A stretch of DNA of 64,000 bases from Granulosicoccus sp045106855 (GTDB lineage: Bacteria; Pseudomonadota; Gammaproteobacteria; Granulosicoccales; Granulosicoccaceae): contig JBGCFI010000054.1 of NCBI GenBank assembly GCA_045106855.1, forward strand, positions 50,756 through 114,755. Reading direction: 5' to 3'. Of this stretch, positions 47,170-56,708 are shown one piece after another. A model generated the notes under the pieces. That model worked only from the letters and a program-made list of their open reading frames with translations, was not told the origin of the DNA and made no database searches. How positions within the stretch are numbered: the stretch's first letter is position 1; each line of letters begins with the position of its first letter. Position numbers and translations under genes: made by a program.

Positions 47170-47891
47170 GAGAGCCTATCATTGAAACCCGCGATTTAAC
47201 GATGCGCTTCGGTGGTGTCACCGCTGTAAACAGTGTCGACTTTACGCTGCGAGAACTGGAACTACGTTGCCTGATTGGACCTAACGGTGCCGGTAAAAGC
47301 ACCTTTTTTAAATGTCTCACTGGACAGCATGTTCTCAAACACCACAACGGACGTGTCTTCATTCGTGATCAGGATGTCACGGGGTGGCGCCCACATGACA
47401 TCGTTCGGCTTGGCGTAGGCATCAAAACTCAAGTACCTTCCGTGATGGATGGCTTGACTGTGCATGAAAATATCTGGCTGTCAGCCCGCCGCTTAAAAAA
47501 CAAAAAAAGCGCTAACAGCGAAACCGCTGCAGTCATAGAGGAGCTGGAACTCGGACCGCTTAAAGATCGACTGGTCGGAGAGATGGCTCACGGTGAAAGA
47601 CAGATTGTTGAATTGGGCCTCGTGCTGGCACAACGGCCACGGCTTGTGTTGCTGGATGAGCCTGCAGCCGGCATAACGGGCGCCGAGTCTGAAAAACTGG
47701 TCAGACTGATTCACCGCATAAACGAAAAAGCTGCGTTGATCGTTGTGGATCATGACATGCAATTCGTTCGCATGCTTGAAGCACCTATAACGGTATTTCA
47801 TCAGGGGTCAATCCTGATGGAAGGCCATGCCGATACCGTACTATCTGATCAGAAAGTGCGTGAAGTCTACGTTGGAAAACGGGTCGCATGA
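47166..47891 (+). CDS. Branched-chain/amide-type ABC transporter ATPase (LivG/UrtD-like)
   Basis: A 241-residue ATPase with Walker A GPNGAGKST, the family's variant signature MAHGERQ, Walker B LVLLDEPAAGI and the H-loop VDHDMQFV. It belongs to the LivG/UrtD class and would pair with the ATPase domain encoded next. It overlaps the LivM-like and fusion genes by 4 bases on each side (ATGA type). Confidence 0.9.
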   Translation: MREPIIETRDLTMRFGGVTAVNSVDFTLRELELRCLIGPNGAGKSTFFKCLTGQHVLKHHNGRVFIRDQDVTGWRPHDIVRLGVGIKTQVPSVMDGLTVHENIWLSARRLKNKKSANSETAAVIEELELGPLKDRLVGEMAHGERQIVELGLVLAQRPRLVLLDEPAAGITGAESEKLVRLIHRINEKAALIVVDHDMQFVRMLEAPITVFHQGSILMEGHADTVLSDQKVREVYVGKRVA

Positions 47892-50491
47892 ACGAGACAA
47901 CGCTTACCGCTCGTCAGCAAGACGAAAAAAGAGAGCATCGCGATGCCGTACTGGAAGTCGCGGGTTTACACGCAGGCTATGCCGATATTCCCGTATTGCG
48001 GGGAGTATCGTTTGAATTGATGGCAGGCGAAGCTATCGGACTGGTCGGTCACAACGGTTCAGGTAAAACGACCTTGCTGAAAACCCTGCTCGGCCTGATG
48101 CCGGCGAGCAGTGGTCGTATCTCCATTGATGGCGATGACATGACAAGAACGCCCGCCCACGAACGTGCTCGTATCGGAATTGGTTACGTGCCGCAGGGAC
48201 GAGGCATACTGCCGGCCTTTACCGCCTTGGAGAATTTGCGTCTGGCGTGGTCGGAGGAGACGGGTGAAACCGAACAGCAATCGCTGGATCGGATATTAGC
48301 CTACTTTCCAAGACTAGAATCGATTCTGAATCGGAAGGGAAATTCTCTATCCGGTGGCGAGCAACAGATCCTGGCACTGGGTCGATCAATGATGCCAGCT
48401 CCGTGGTTGTTGTTACTGGATGAACCGTCAGAAGGCATCCAGCCATCGATAGTTGAAGAGATCGGTCAGGTGCTTGCCAAACTGCATCGCCAACAAAACT
48501 TATCGCTTATCATCGTTGAACAGAATCTGGACCTTGTACTGGATGTTGCCGATCGCGTGCTGGTGTTTGAGCGCGGTAATATCGAGCGAGAATTTGCTGC
48601 AACACAATTGCAGGGAGGCGCACTGGCAGAGCTTCTAGGTATGGGCACGGGCAGATTGACCCGTGCAAGTGATCATTCCTCACGTGTACCACCTACCGGA
48701 CATCCCTCCTCCGATACTGGCAATACGTCCTTTCAGTCGACACATACCGGGCAGACCCATCACGATCCATCGGCATCGTCTGAAAAGGTAGACGCACAGA
48801 AGACGTTTTCAGGTAAGGCTGACCTTGATAGAAGCTCAACCATGAGACACCACAGTGCAGCACCAGAAAACAGCCGTGCTATGTCTTCCTACAACAACGC
48901 CGATACTCATCGCACGAAAAACACCACAACACAGAATAACCTTCCCACTCCATCTACCTTGTCTGGAAACAACATGGCAACTGTGAAGCGACCAACACTC
49001 GATCAGATGAAGGGCATTGTCACTTCATTGCACATGAACATGTCCGAACGGGAAGTGGCAGAGTACCTTGAGGTACTTGAAGGTACCTTCACGGCCTATG
49101 ACCGTGTTGCTCAGTTACCCGATAACTTACCGGAAGTACGCTATCCCAGAACTCCCGGCTATCGACCGAATGCGGATGAAAACACACTCAATGCCTGGGC
49201 CGTCAAGTCCGAGGTTCACGGTGCTGCGCATGGCCCCATGAGTGGCAAGCGTGTGGTGTTGAAAGATAATGTATGTCTTGCTGGTGTACCTCTAATGAAT
49301 GGCGCCTCTACGCTGGAAGGCTACGTGCCCGATGTAGACGCTACCATCGTCACGCGCATGCTGGATGCGGGCGCTACCATCGTCGGCAAAGCTCACTGTG
49401 AATTTTTCTGTTTATCCGGTGGTAGTCACACCTCGGCCATGGGCCCTGTGCACAATCCCTATCGCTATGGCTATGCTGCCGGTGGGTCATCGTCAGGTTC
49501 GGCGGCACTGGTAGGCAGTGGCGAAGTAGAGATGGCTATCGGTGGAGACCAGGGCGGCTCCATCCGAATGCCATCAGGGTGGTGCGGTATTTATGGTATG
49601 AAACCCACACACGGCCTGGTTCCCTATACCGGAGTCATGCCCATTGAAGCCACCATCGATCATACCGGGCCAATGACGGCTAACGTGGCCGACAACGCAT
49701 TGATGCTGGAGGTCATAGCAGGTGCCGACGGCCTCGATCCACGCCAGTACGATGTGCGCGTGGACAAGTACACGTCAGCGCTGGGGCGCGGCGTATCCGG
49801 GATGCGAATTGGTGTGGTCACGGAAGGTTTTGGTCATTCGAACAGCGAAGCAGATGTGGATGCCAGTGTGCGTGCTGCTGCAGAACAGTACCGAAGTCTT
49901 GGCGCTACGGTAGATGAGATATCCATACCCATGCATCTTGATGGACTGGCAATCTGGACTCCCATCGCGCTGGAAGGTCTGCAAGCGCAAATGATGCACG
50001 GCAACGGCATGGGTGTTAACTGGGAGGGTGTGTACACGACCAGCCTGCTGGATGCACATTCAAACTGGCGTTCACGCGCTGACGAGTTATCCCGTACGCT
50101 CAAGATATCCATGATGGCAGGCGAGTATTTTATCAGTCACCACCGCGGTCACTTCTACGCAAAGGCGCAGAACCTGGGGCGATTGTTACGTAAGCGTTAT
50201 GACGAAGCACTGAGTCAGTACGACTTACTGCTAATGCCAACCTTACCGATGAAAGCAACACCAATTCCACCACAGGATGCACCGCTTGCGCTGTATTGCC
50301 AACGCGGGTTTGAAATGCTCGCCAATACCGCACCATTCGACGTCAGTGGTCATCCAGCCATGAGTGTTCCCTGTGGGCTTAGCCAGGGTTTACCGGTGGG
50401 CATGATGCTGGTGGGTGGCCGATATGAAGAATCGAGTATCTACCGAGCCGCACACGCCTTCGAGCAACTCGGTGATTGGCGGGACATGTAG
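47888..50491 (+). CDS. LivF-type ABC ATPase fused to an amidase
   Basis: An 867-residue single open frame. Residues 20-255 are a complete LivF/UrtE-type ATPase: Walker A GHNGSGKTT (54-62), signature LSGGEQQ (154-160), Walker B LLLLDEP (174-180). Residues 258-362 are a low-complexity Ser/Thr/His/Asn linker. Residues 363-867 are an amidase-signature enzyme with the complete Ser-cis-Ser-Lys triad K459, S534, S558. No stop or frameshift separates the parts; ATG 48974 (Met363) could allow an internal start, but no good ribosome site precedes it. The fusion would place an amide-hydrolysing enzyme at the inner face of an amide importer. The usual LivF is about 235 residues. Confidence 0.85.
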   Translation: MNETTLTARQQDEKREHRDAVLEVAGLHAGYADIPVLRGVSFELMAGEAIGLVGHNGSGKTTLLKTLLGLMPASSGRISIDGDDMTRTPAHERARIGIGYVPQGRGILPAFTALENLRLAWSEETGETEQQSLDRILAYFPRLESILNRKGNSLSGGEQQILALGRSMMPAPWLLLLDEPSEGIQPSIVEEIGQVLAKLHRQQNLSLIIVEQNLDLVLDVADRVLVFERGNIEREFAATQLQGGALAELLGMGTGRLTRASDHSSRVPPTGHPSSDTGNTSFQSTHTGQTHHDPSASSEKVDAQKTFSGKADLDRSSTMRHHSAAPENSRAMSSYNNADTHRTKNTTTQNNLPTPSTLSGNNMATVKRPTLDQMKGIVTSLHMNMSEREVAEYLEVLEGTFTAYDRVAQLPDNLPEVRYPRTPGYRPNADENTLNAWAVKSEVHGAAHGPMSGKRVVLKDNVCLAGVPLMNGASTLEGYVPDVDATIVTRMLDAGATIVGKAHCEFFCLSGGSHTSAMGPVHNPYRYGYAAGGSSSGSAALVGSGEVEMAIGGDQGGSIRMPSGWCGIYGMKPTHGLVPYTGVMPIEATIDHTGPMTANVADNALMLEVIAGADGLDPRQYDVRVDKYTSALGRGVSGMRIGVVTEGFGHSNSEADVDASVRAAAEQYRSLGATVDEISIPMHLDGLAIWTPIALEGLQAQMMHGNGMGVNWEGVYTTSLLDAHSNWRSRADELSRTLKISMMAGEYFISHHRGHFYAKAQNLGRLLRKRYDEALSQYDLLLMPTLPMKATPIPPQDAPLALYCQRGFEMLANTAPFDVSGHPAMSVPCGLSQGLPVGMMLVGGRYEESSIYRAAHAFEQLGDWRDM

Positions 50492-50503
50492 GCCTTATAC
50501 ATT

Positions 50504-52318
50504 ATGTCGCGCAATCCATTTGCCACCCTCTCTGCTGACTCGACAAAATCTGTCGGCGCACTATCGTTGCAAGGTAACGAGACTGCGGGTACTGTCTCAA
50601 CCGGCATCAGGCCTCCGGGCTTGCAATCGTATGTGTGTGGACGGCGCGACACCGAACTGGCGTTTGTCACTATTCCCCACTTGCTGGAGCAAACTTGCAA
50701 CCGATACGGCTCAGGCACGGCTGCGGTGTTTCCGGCACAGAACATCTCTCTGAGCTGGCAGCAACTGCGTGAGCGGGCAGACAAGCTGGCCGCAGGGCTA
50801 CTCTCTTTAGGAATCAGACGTGGTAACAGGGTCGCCATCTGGTCGCCTAATCGCGTGGAATGGCTCATTGCCCAATTTGGTACAGCACGCATAGGGGCCA
50901 TTCTGGTAAATATCAATCCAGCCTACCAAAGTCATGAACTGGAGTACGCGTTAACCAAGGTTCGGGCTCGCATGCTGATAATGGCCAGGAGACAAAAATC
51001 GAGCGATTACCTGTCCATATTAAAAAAGGTGGCACCAGAGCTCGATCACTCTCAAGCTACAACGACATCGTCAGAATTATACCTGCACGCCATGCCGTCA
51101 CTTAAACATATCGTCGTGCTGGCAGAAGGTGAGATACCCAACGGCTGCATTAGCTGGGATACGCTACTACAGCTTGCAGGCCCGGCTCACTATCAACGAC
51201 TTGATACCTTAACCGCTCAGCTTGATCCGGATGATGCCATTAATATTCAATTTACCAGTGGCACTACCGGCTCTCCCAAAGGTGCAACGCTATCGCACTA
51301 CAACATTGTGAATAACGCGCGCAGTACAGCCAAGGCAATGCTGCTATCAACAAACGACAGCGTTTGTATTCCCGTCCCCCTGTATCACTGCTTTGGCATG
51401 GTGCTAGGTGTATTGGCCTGTGCAAGCGTGGGGGCAAGTATGGTATTTCCCGGTGAGACCTTTGATGCCGGCGCTACCCTGGAATCAGTGAACCACTACC
51501 GGTGCACAGCGTTGTACGGGGTACCGACCATGTTCATCACCATGCTTGAACATGAGCGTTTCAATGACATCGATATCACCTGCCTGAGAACCGGAATTAT
51601 GGCGGGTGCATCCTGCCCGGTGGATACTATGCAACGGGTGATGAATGACATGCACATGCATGAGGTCACTATCGCTTACGGCATGACAGAAACCAGCCCG
51701 GTATCGTTCCAGTCTGCCACTGACGATCCACTGGATAAACGCGTAGCAACAGTTGGCAGAATTCAGCCACATGTTGAAGCCAAGGTGATTGACAAATCAG
51801 GTTCTATAGTCGCACCTGGCGTTACCGGCGAACTATGCACACGTGGTTATCTTGTGATGTTAGGTTATTGGGGCATGCAATCGACCGACGCCGAGAATCC
51901 GGTTGATGCGGCCGGCTGGATGCATACCGGGGATTTAGCGGTATTGGATACCGACGGTTACTGTTCGATCACGGGTCGTGTCAAGGATATGGTGATACGC
52001 GGCGGTGAGAATATCTACCCACGCGAGGTCGAGGAATTTTTACTGGGGCACCCGGCAGTTCAGGATGTACAGGTGTTTGGCATTCCTGATGAGCGTCTGG
52101 GTGAAGCGCTTTGCGCCTGGATAATTCTGCGCAAGCCAGATGCAATAGACGCTGAACGGATTCTTCACTATTGCAGTGGTTCCATTGCGCATTTCAAGAT
52201 TCCTTCGCACATTCGCTTTGTTAAAGAATTCCCCATGACCGTCACCGGCAAACCACAAAAATACGCCATGCGTGATGCCATGGTTGAGCAACTTGCCTTG
52301 CCAGTGGGGAAGCGTTGA
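50504..52318 (+). CDS. AMP-forming acyl-CoA synthetase
   Basis: A 604-residue member of the ANL superfamily. Motifs: the P-loop FTSGTTGSPKGATLSH, YGMTETSP, the hinge GRVKDMVIRGGENIYPREVEE and the catalytic Lys in VTGKPQKY. An N-terminal extension of about 45 residues is poorly conserved. In this operon it would activate the carboxylic acid released by the amidases to its CoA thioester. It begins 12 bases after the fusion gene, and the second amidase starts 37 bases downstream. Confidence 0.9.
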   Translation: MSRNPFATLSADSTKSVGALSLQGNETAGTVSTGIRPPGLQSYVCGRRDTELAFVTIPHLLEQTCNRYGSGTAAVFPAQNISLSWQQLRERADKLAAGLLSLGIRRGNRVAIWSPNRVEWLIAQFGTARIGAILVNINPAYQSHELEYALTKVRARMLIMARRQKSSDYLSILKKVAPELDHSQATTTSSELYLHAMPSLKHIVVLAEGEIPNGCISWDTLLQLAGPAHYQRLDTLTAQLDPDDAINIQFTSGTTGSPKGATLSHYNIVNNARSTAKAMLLSTNDSVCIPVPLYHCFGMVLGVLACASVGASMVFPGETFDAGATLESVNHYRCTALYGVPTMFITMLEHERFNDIDITCLRTGIMAGASCPVDTMQRVMNDMHMHEVTIAYGMTETSPVSFQSATDDPLDKRVATVGRIQPHVEAKVIDKSGSIVAPGVTGELCTRGYLVMLGYWGMQSTDAENPVDAAGWMHTGDLAVLDTDGYCSITGRVKDMVIRGGENIYPREVEEFLLGHPAVQDVQVFGIPDERLGEALCAWIILRKPDAIDAERILHYCSGSIAHFKIPSHIRFVKEFPMTVTGKPQKYAMRDAMVEQLALPVGKR

Positions 52319-52355
52319 TGAATAAACGAGCGGCGTTGCAGGGTAGCATGGACTA

Positions 52356-53750
52356 ATGGACGAGTTATGTTATCTGGAAATTTGCGAAGTCAGCAAATTA
52401 ATCCAGCGTGGAGACTTGTCTCCTGTGTGTTTGACGCAAAGCCTGCTGAATCGAATCGAGTCACATGATACTGAATTACGCGCCTATGCTTGTGTGACAG
52501 CAGAGCTTGCATTACAACAGGCAGCTGAGGCGCAAAACCGTCTGGATAAACGACAGTACCTCGGCCCGCTGCACGGTATCCCTATCGCACTTAAGGATCT
52601 GTGCTTCACTAAAGGCGTTGTCACCGCTGCGGGCATGCCATTGCATCAAAATCACGTCCCGGATTACAACGGCACCGCCACGCAACGATTGCAAAATGCC
52701 GGCGCTGTGTTGCTTGGTAAACTTCAGCTAACCGAAGGTGCGTTTACCGAACACCATCCCGATATTGATACACCGGTCAATCCCTGGGCAAGCGATACAT
52801 GGTCAGGCGCGTCATCGACGGGCTCAGGTGTCGCGTTGGCAGCAGGCTTGTGTTTTGGCGCGACAGGCTCTGATACGGGGGGATCTATTCGCTTCCCTTC
52901 TGCCGCTAACGGTGTAACCGGCCTCAAACCCAGCTGGGGGCGTGTGTCGGTTCATGGTGCTTTTGAACTGGCAGCCTCACTGGATCATCTTGGTCCGATG
53001 GCCCGTAGCGCCACTGATTGCGCAATCCTGTTACAGGAGATGGCCGGCGCAGATAGCAATGACCCTCGTTGTTCGCATGCACCTGTACCTAACTACCTGG
53101 CAGGAGACCCCACTCAACTTCGCAACATGCGCATTGGCATAGACGAACGGTTTAATACCGAGGATGTTGACGAGGAAATGACAACAACGGTAAAAGATGC
53201 ACGTGCCGTGTTGAGCGAACTGGGGGCTGAATTTGTGCCGGTCAAATTTCCTGACTATAACGATGCAATTGCCGACTGGGGACCTATCTGTGCCATAGAG
53301 GCAGCCTACGCGCATCGCAACACCTACCCCTCACAACGTCATCGTTATGGCCCCACCCTGTCCGGCTTTCTTGATTCTGCCAGCAACATCAGTGCAGCAG
53401 ACTATCAAGGCATGTTGTTGCGGCGCTATCGTTTCCGCGGCCAACTCGAACACGTCTTGAACACGGTTGATTGTTTGTTGATCCCTGCACAGACCAGTGC
53501 CTCTCCCACCATCGAGCAAATGGCATCCTTGGGGGAAAACCCCGACGCGTTGTCCGCGCTTATCCGCTTCACAGCCCCTATAGACATGTCAGGACATCCG
53601 GCAATCACACTGCCATCCGGCTTCACCCGACGTAACACGCCAGTAGCAATCCAGTTAATTGCAAAGCAGTTTGCTGAAGAAAATTTGATACGCGCGGGTC
53701 GGGCATACCAGAGTGCGACTGACTGGCACCGTGCAAGGCCTGAGATGTAG
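52356..53750 (+). CDS. Amidase (amidase signature family)
   Basis: A 464-residue amidase with the triad K80, S153 (cis-Ser) and S177 in GSDTGGSIRFPS. It resembles AtzF/GatA-like and aryl- or alkyl-amide hydrolases. It is more distantly related to the amidase half of the fusion, which suggests two different amide substrates or sequential steps rather than a recent duplication. It ends the amide uptake operon. No Glu-tRNA amidotransferase partners (gatB, gatC) are nearby, so this is not GatA. Confidence 0.88.
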   Translation: MDELCYLEICEVSKLIQRGDLSPVCLTQSLLNRIESHDTELRAYACVTAELALQQAAEAQNRLDKRQYLGPLHGIPIALKDLCFTKGVVTAAGMPLHQNHVPDYNGTATQRLQNAGAVLLGKLQLTEGAFTEHHPDIDTPVNPWASDTWSGASSTGSGVALAAGLCFGATGSDTGGSIRFPSAANGVTGLKPSWGRVSVHGAFELAASLDHLGPMARSATDCAILLQEMAGADSNDPRCSHAPVPNYLAGDPTQLRNMRIGIDERFNTEDVDEEMTTTVKDARAVLSELGAEFVPVKFPDYNDAIADWGPICAIEAAYAHRNTYPSQRHRYGPTLSGFLDSASNISAADYQGMLLRRYRFRGQLEHVLNTVDCLLIPAQTSASPTIEQMASLGENPDALSALIRFTAPIDMSGHPAITLPSGFTRRNTPVAIQLIAKQFAEENLIRAGRAYQSATDWHRARPEM

Positions 53751-54146
53751 AAGCAGGAAGGCGTGATTCTCAGGCGCGCGAGGTGTAAATTCCGCGGTAA
53801 GTACCAACGCAAACGTCTCGTATGACCTGACAGACACTCTGACGGCATGAAGGTAGGTCAGGTACTTCATGTCGAGGCTATCAATAAACAGCCTGCCCTT
53901 CGTACTTGTAAGCAACGCTATTATCAACAGCACCGGCGGAAGCCCTAACAGTATAAAACGCGGTGGAAACCCTTCCCTAACCGTATAAAACCCGGCCCAG
54001 CCAAGACAACGCTGAATGCATAACCAGGACAATACAACCGCCAATACCCGTCTGGAATATTGCGCAGCCTTATAAAACACCATTACTGCGAAGAGACAGG
54101 CCGCCACGAAAACCAGATTAACGTAAGACGGCAAAGCTTCTATCAT
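53655..54146 (-). pseudogene. Membrane protein, probably 3'-truncated
   Basis: A 163-codon frame. Residues 1-104 form three hydrophobic segments resembling a small family of hypothetical integral membrane proteins (PPRFILLGLPPVLLIIALLT and LDMKYLTYLHAVRV). After LHAVRV the family-like pattern stops abruptly and the frame continues as low-quality sequence that overlaps the 3' end of the amidase gene on the other strand by 96 bases. The most likely reading is a gene that has lost its 3' half. It could also be an unrelated small membrane protein. Confidence 0.4.
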
Positions 54147-54321
54147 TTGAGTTGTCCTTTAAGAATCAAGCGTTATCAGCTATTCCCCACGTGATTAAAA
54201 CATCATCTATAACTAACGATTGACTATTGTTAACGTCAATAGATATAGCGCACTGGAAAAAGTACAGTAACGAGCGACCTGGCACTGAACCAGACACCTC
54301 GAAGTCACCAGGTGCAACTAG

Positions 54322-55386
54322 TTAATTGCGCAGCAAACCATTGATCAGTTGGATATAGTCCTCTGTTCGTTCACTATTGATCCATCTAAGCACAGCGCTG
54401 AGATTCTGGTCGGGGTCGTGCCAGATTAGCTGCCCACCAATGCCAAGTGCAAAATAGCTCTTGGGGCTCGCAGATTTGCTGATAACGTGATCTGTATTTA
54501 ACCAAGTAAAAAAACCATAGAAGGGTGCTATGGGGCATGGAGTGAGCATCAGGGATATCCACTCGGTTGAGATCACCTGTTGTCCTGCATGCATGCCCTG
54601 ATTCATTAGTAATTGTGCCACTCGCGTCTGGTCCCTGGCTGAGATCACCATGCCTCCTCCCCAGTGCCCTCCTCCCGGAACGCTTTGCATGTCTATTCCC
54701 TCTATATTGCACCAGCTGTTTTCGTAGCCGTGCCATTGCCACGTGTTACTGGCAGCAAGAGGCAGCATGACAGTTTCACCAAAAACATCCGGCAACGGAC
54801 GTTTGAAAAGATGCAGCAGTGCATAAGAAAACTGGTTGATGCGGATGTCGTTGTATTCCCAGTAAGTTCCCGGTGTTTTAAGTGGGCGTGGGTCACCTTT
54901 GCGCTGAGTGTGTGTGTCCGGCTGAAAGCCCAGCAAACGGTATCGATCAATCTGATCGGGCACACCAAAACACTTGCCTTCCCATTCACTGGTAAAGTGC
55001 AAAAAGTGTCGCCAGGTGATGGTCTGATTGTGTTCAGTTTCAAATCCAATATCAGGAAGTCGGCGATACACAGGTTCATCAAGATCGGTTAGTAATCCTT
55101 GATCAAAGGCAACGCCTGCGGTAAGTGCAAGATAGGTTTTAGTAACACTAAACGTCATATCCGGGCGATCGATATCTCCCCATTGGCAGAGTACTTCACC
55201 CTCTTTCAGAATTATTCCAGCCGGACCACCGCGTGAAAATACCGGGCCCAGCAGTCGATTGTGGGGCGGATCATCCAGTTGATGGATGCCCCATTCGTTA
55301 CCACTTGAATCTGGATCAAACGACCAGGGACAGGCATGCCTCTGAGCGAAATCGAGTAGGGGCTGCCAATGCGTGACTTTGTTCAT
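54322..55386 (-). CDS. Serine hydrolase of the beta-lactamase/esterase family
   Basis: A 354-residue enzyme with the SxxK catalytic motif SVTK (S80, K83), a Tyr motif at about 178 (YNDIRIN) and a C-terminal GIGGQLIW in the place of KTG. This is the class C beta-lactamase/EstB/6-aminohexanoate-dimer hydrolase fold. There is no signal peptide, so it is cytoplasmic and unlikely to be a resistance enzyme. It may hydrolyse an ester or cyclic/linear amide, which fits the amide operon nearby, though it is on the opposite strand. Confidence 0.8.
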   Translation of the reverse strand: MNKVTHWQPLLDFAQRHACPWSFDPDSSGNEWGIHQLDDPPHNRLLGPVFSRGGPAGIILKEGEVLCQWGDIDRPDMTFSVTKTYLALTAGVAFDQGLLTDLDEPVYRRLPDIGFETEHNQTITWRHFLHFTSEWEGKCFGVPDQIDRYRLLGFQPDTHTQRKGDPRPLKTPGTYWEYNDIRINQFSYALLHLFKRPLPDVFGETVMLPLAASNTWQWHGYENSWCNIEGIDMQSVPGGGHWGGGMVISARDQTRVAQLLMNQGMHAGQQVISTEWISLMLTPCPIAPFYGFFTWLNTDHVISKSASPKSYFALGIGGQLIWHDPDQNLSAVLRWINSERTEDYIQLINGLLRN

Positions 55387-55429
55387 AGCACCACTATAAC
55401 CGAAGCTGTGAATTCGTCCGGGCGATATA

Positions 55430-55443
55430 GCGTAGCGCTACGC
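55430..55443. promoter_or_regulatory. Perfect 14-bp palindrome upstream of the hydrolase gene
   Basis: GCGTAGCGCTACGC is self-complementary and lies about 45 bases before the hydrolase start. It could be an operator for a dimeric regulator. The rest of 55444-55739 has no recognised feature. Confidence 0.25.
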
Positions 55444-55739
55444 ACATTGTGGCCAACATCGTCTGAGGAATCATCGTTTACTGTCAATGCAGGAAAAAAG
55501 TTCCGCATTGCGGGATTGTTCGCACTGACAGGACTTCTACCGCTAAACCTCTTGCGAGCAACGATCGAAGGCGACACCGAGACGCCTCTACACCTCTATT
55601 TTTCAACCAAGAATCTCTAGCATTGGGTATATGACTAGAGTTTTGATACCGTAGTGTGGGTAGTGAGTAAGTCCGGTTGTACTGTAATCAAACGGAGTCC
55701 TACTTTCGTAGCATTACTACCTACAGTCACACACTTTGT

Positions 55740-55775
55740 ACTGCCCGGCTCTTTAACACGAGCCCGTCGGGCAGT
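55740..55775. terminator. Hairpin downstream of the flagellin gene
   Basis: ACTGCCCG (55740-55747) pairs with CGGGCAGT (55768-55775), and an inner GGCTC/GAGCC stem forms around an 8-base loop. It lies about 125 bases past the flagellin stop. It may end that transcript; there is no T-run. Confidence 0.3.
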
Positions 55776-55898
55776 CACCGACGAAGCGGATGTATAAGCG
55801 GCAGGCATCAACACAGTCATATACCTTACTGTGAATGACACCATCATTATGTATTTATAGGGGGGTGCAGAATCCATCGCCTCATAAACGTTAAATAT

Positions 55899-56708
55899 CT
55901 ATCCTAAAAGCTGTGTGACGCTTCGCGGTGTCACATTCGCTTGAGACGACATCGCTGCGCCCGCTTGCTGCATGATTTTAGATCGAGCCAGCATGGCGGC
56001 TTCTACCGCAAAGTCGGCATCCACAATACGTCCGCGCGCTGCAGACTGGTTTTCAACACCCACCTGCAGATTGTCCATTGCGGATTCGAATCGACTCTGC
56101 ACGGCACCAAAATTTGCACGTGAACTTGCTACATCAGCGATCATGGAATCTATCGCACCAATTGAAGCCTGTGATGCTGAGTACGTACTGATATCAGCAC
56201 TCAGCGACTCGATCGCTACCAGATCGATAGACACGGTATCATCCTCACCGGTATGAGGACCTAACTGATAGTTAACGGAGCTACCATCATTAGCCAGCAC
56301 GGTTTCGCCGTTAAATTTTGTTGTGGACGCGATTCGCGATATTTCCTCGTTCAATGATGTGAATTCTGCATTCAGATTTTCGCGATCAGCCGATGAGTTG
56401 GTACCATTTGAAGATTGTAGAGCCAGCTCACGCATACGCTGAAGCAAATTGTCTACTTGTTTAAGACCGCCGTCTGCCGTTTGAGACATTGAAATGCCAT
56501 CATTAGCATTTCGAATCCCAACGTTCATACCACGGACCAGGGTGTTCATATGCTCGGAGATAGCCAGCCCCGCAGCATCGTCATTCGCCTTATTGACACG
56601 CAAGCCAGAACTTATTCGTTGCATGGATTTCGTCATTTCATCTTGTGACGAATTCAAATATTTCTGAACCTTCATAAATCTCACTTGGGTGTCTATTGTC
56701 TGTGCCAT
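55899..56708 (-). CDS. fliC: Flagellin, short form
   Basis: A 269-residue flagellin. It has the conserved N-terminal D0/D1 region (SMQRISSGLRVNKANDDAAGLAIS, GMNVGIRNANDGISMSQTADGGL) and C-terminal D1/D0 region (ENQSAARGRIVDADFAVE, LARSKIMQQAGAAMSSQAN). The variable D2/D3 domain is almost absent, so the filament would have a thin surface. ATG 56708 follows GAGGA by 7 bases. No other flagellar gene is in the window. A 6-bp hairpin (56852-56868) lies in the upstream region. Confidence 0.9.
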   Translation of the reverse strand: MAQTIDTQVRFMKVQKYLNSSQDEMTKSMQRISSGLRVNKANDDAAGLAISEHMNTLVRGMNVGIRNANDGISMSQTADGGLKQVDNLLQRMRELALQSSNGTNSSADRENLNAEFTSLNEEISRIASTTKFNGETVLANDGSSVNYQLGPHTGEDDTVSIDLVAIESLSADISTYSASQASIGAIDSMIADVASSRANFGAVQSRFESAMDNLQVGVENQSAARGRIVDADFAVEAAMLARSKIMQQAGAAMSSQANVTPRSVTQLLG

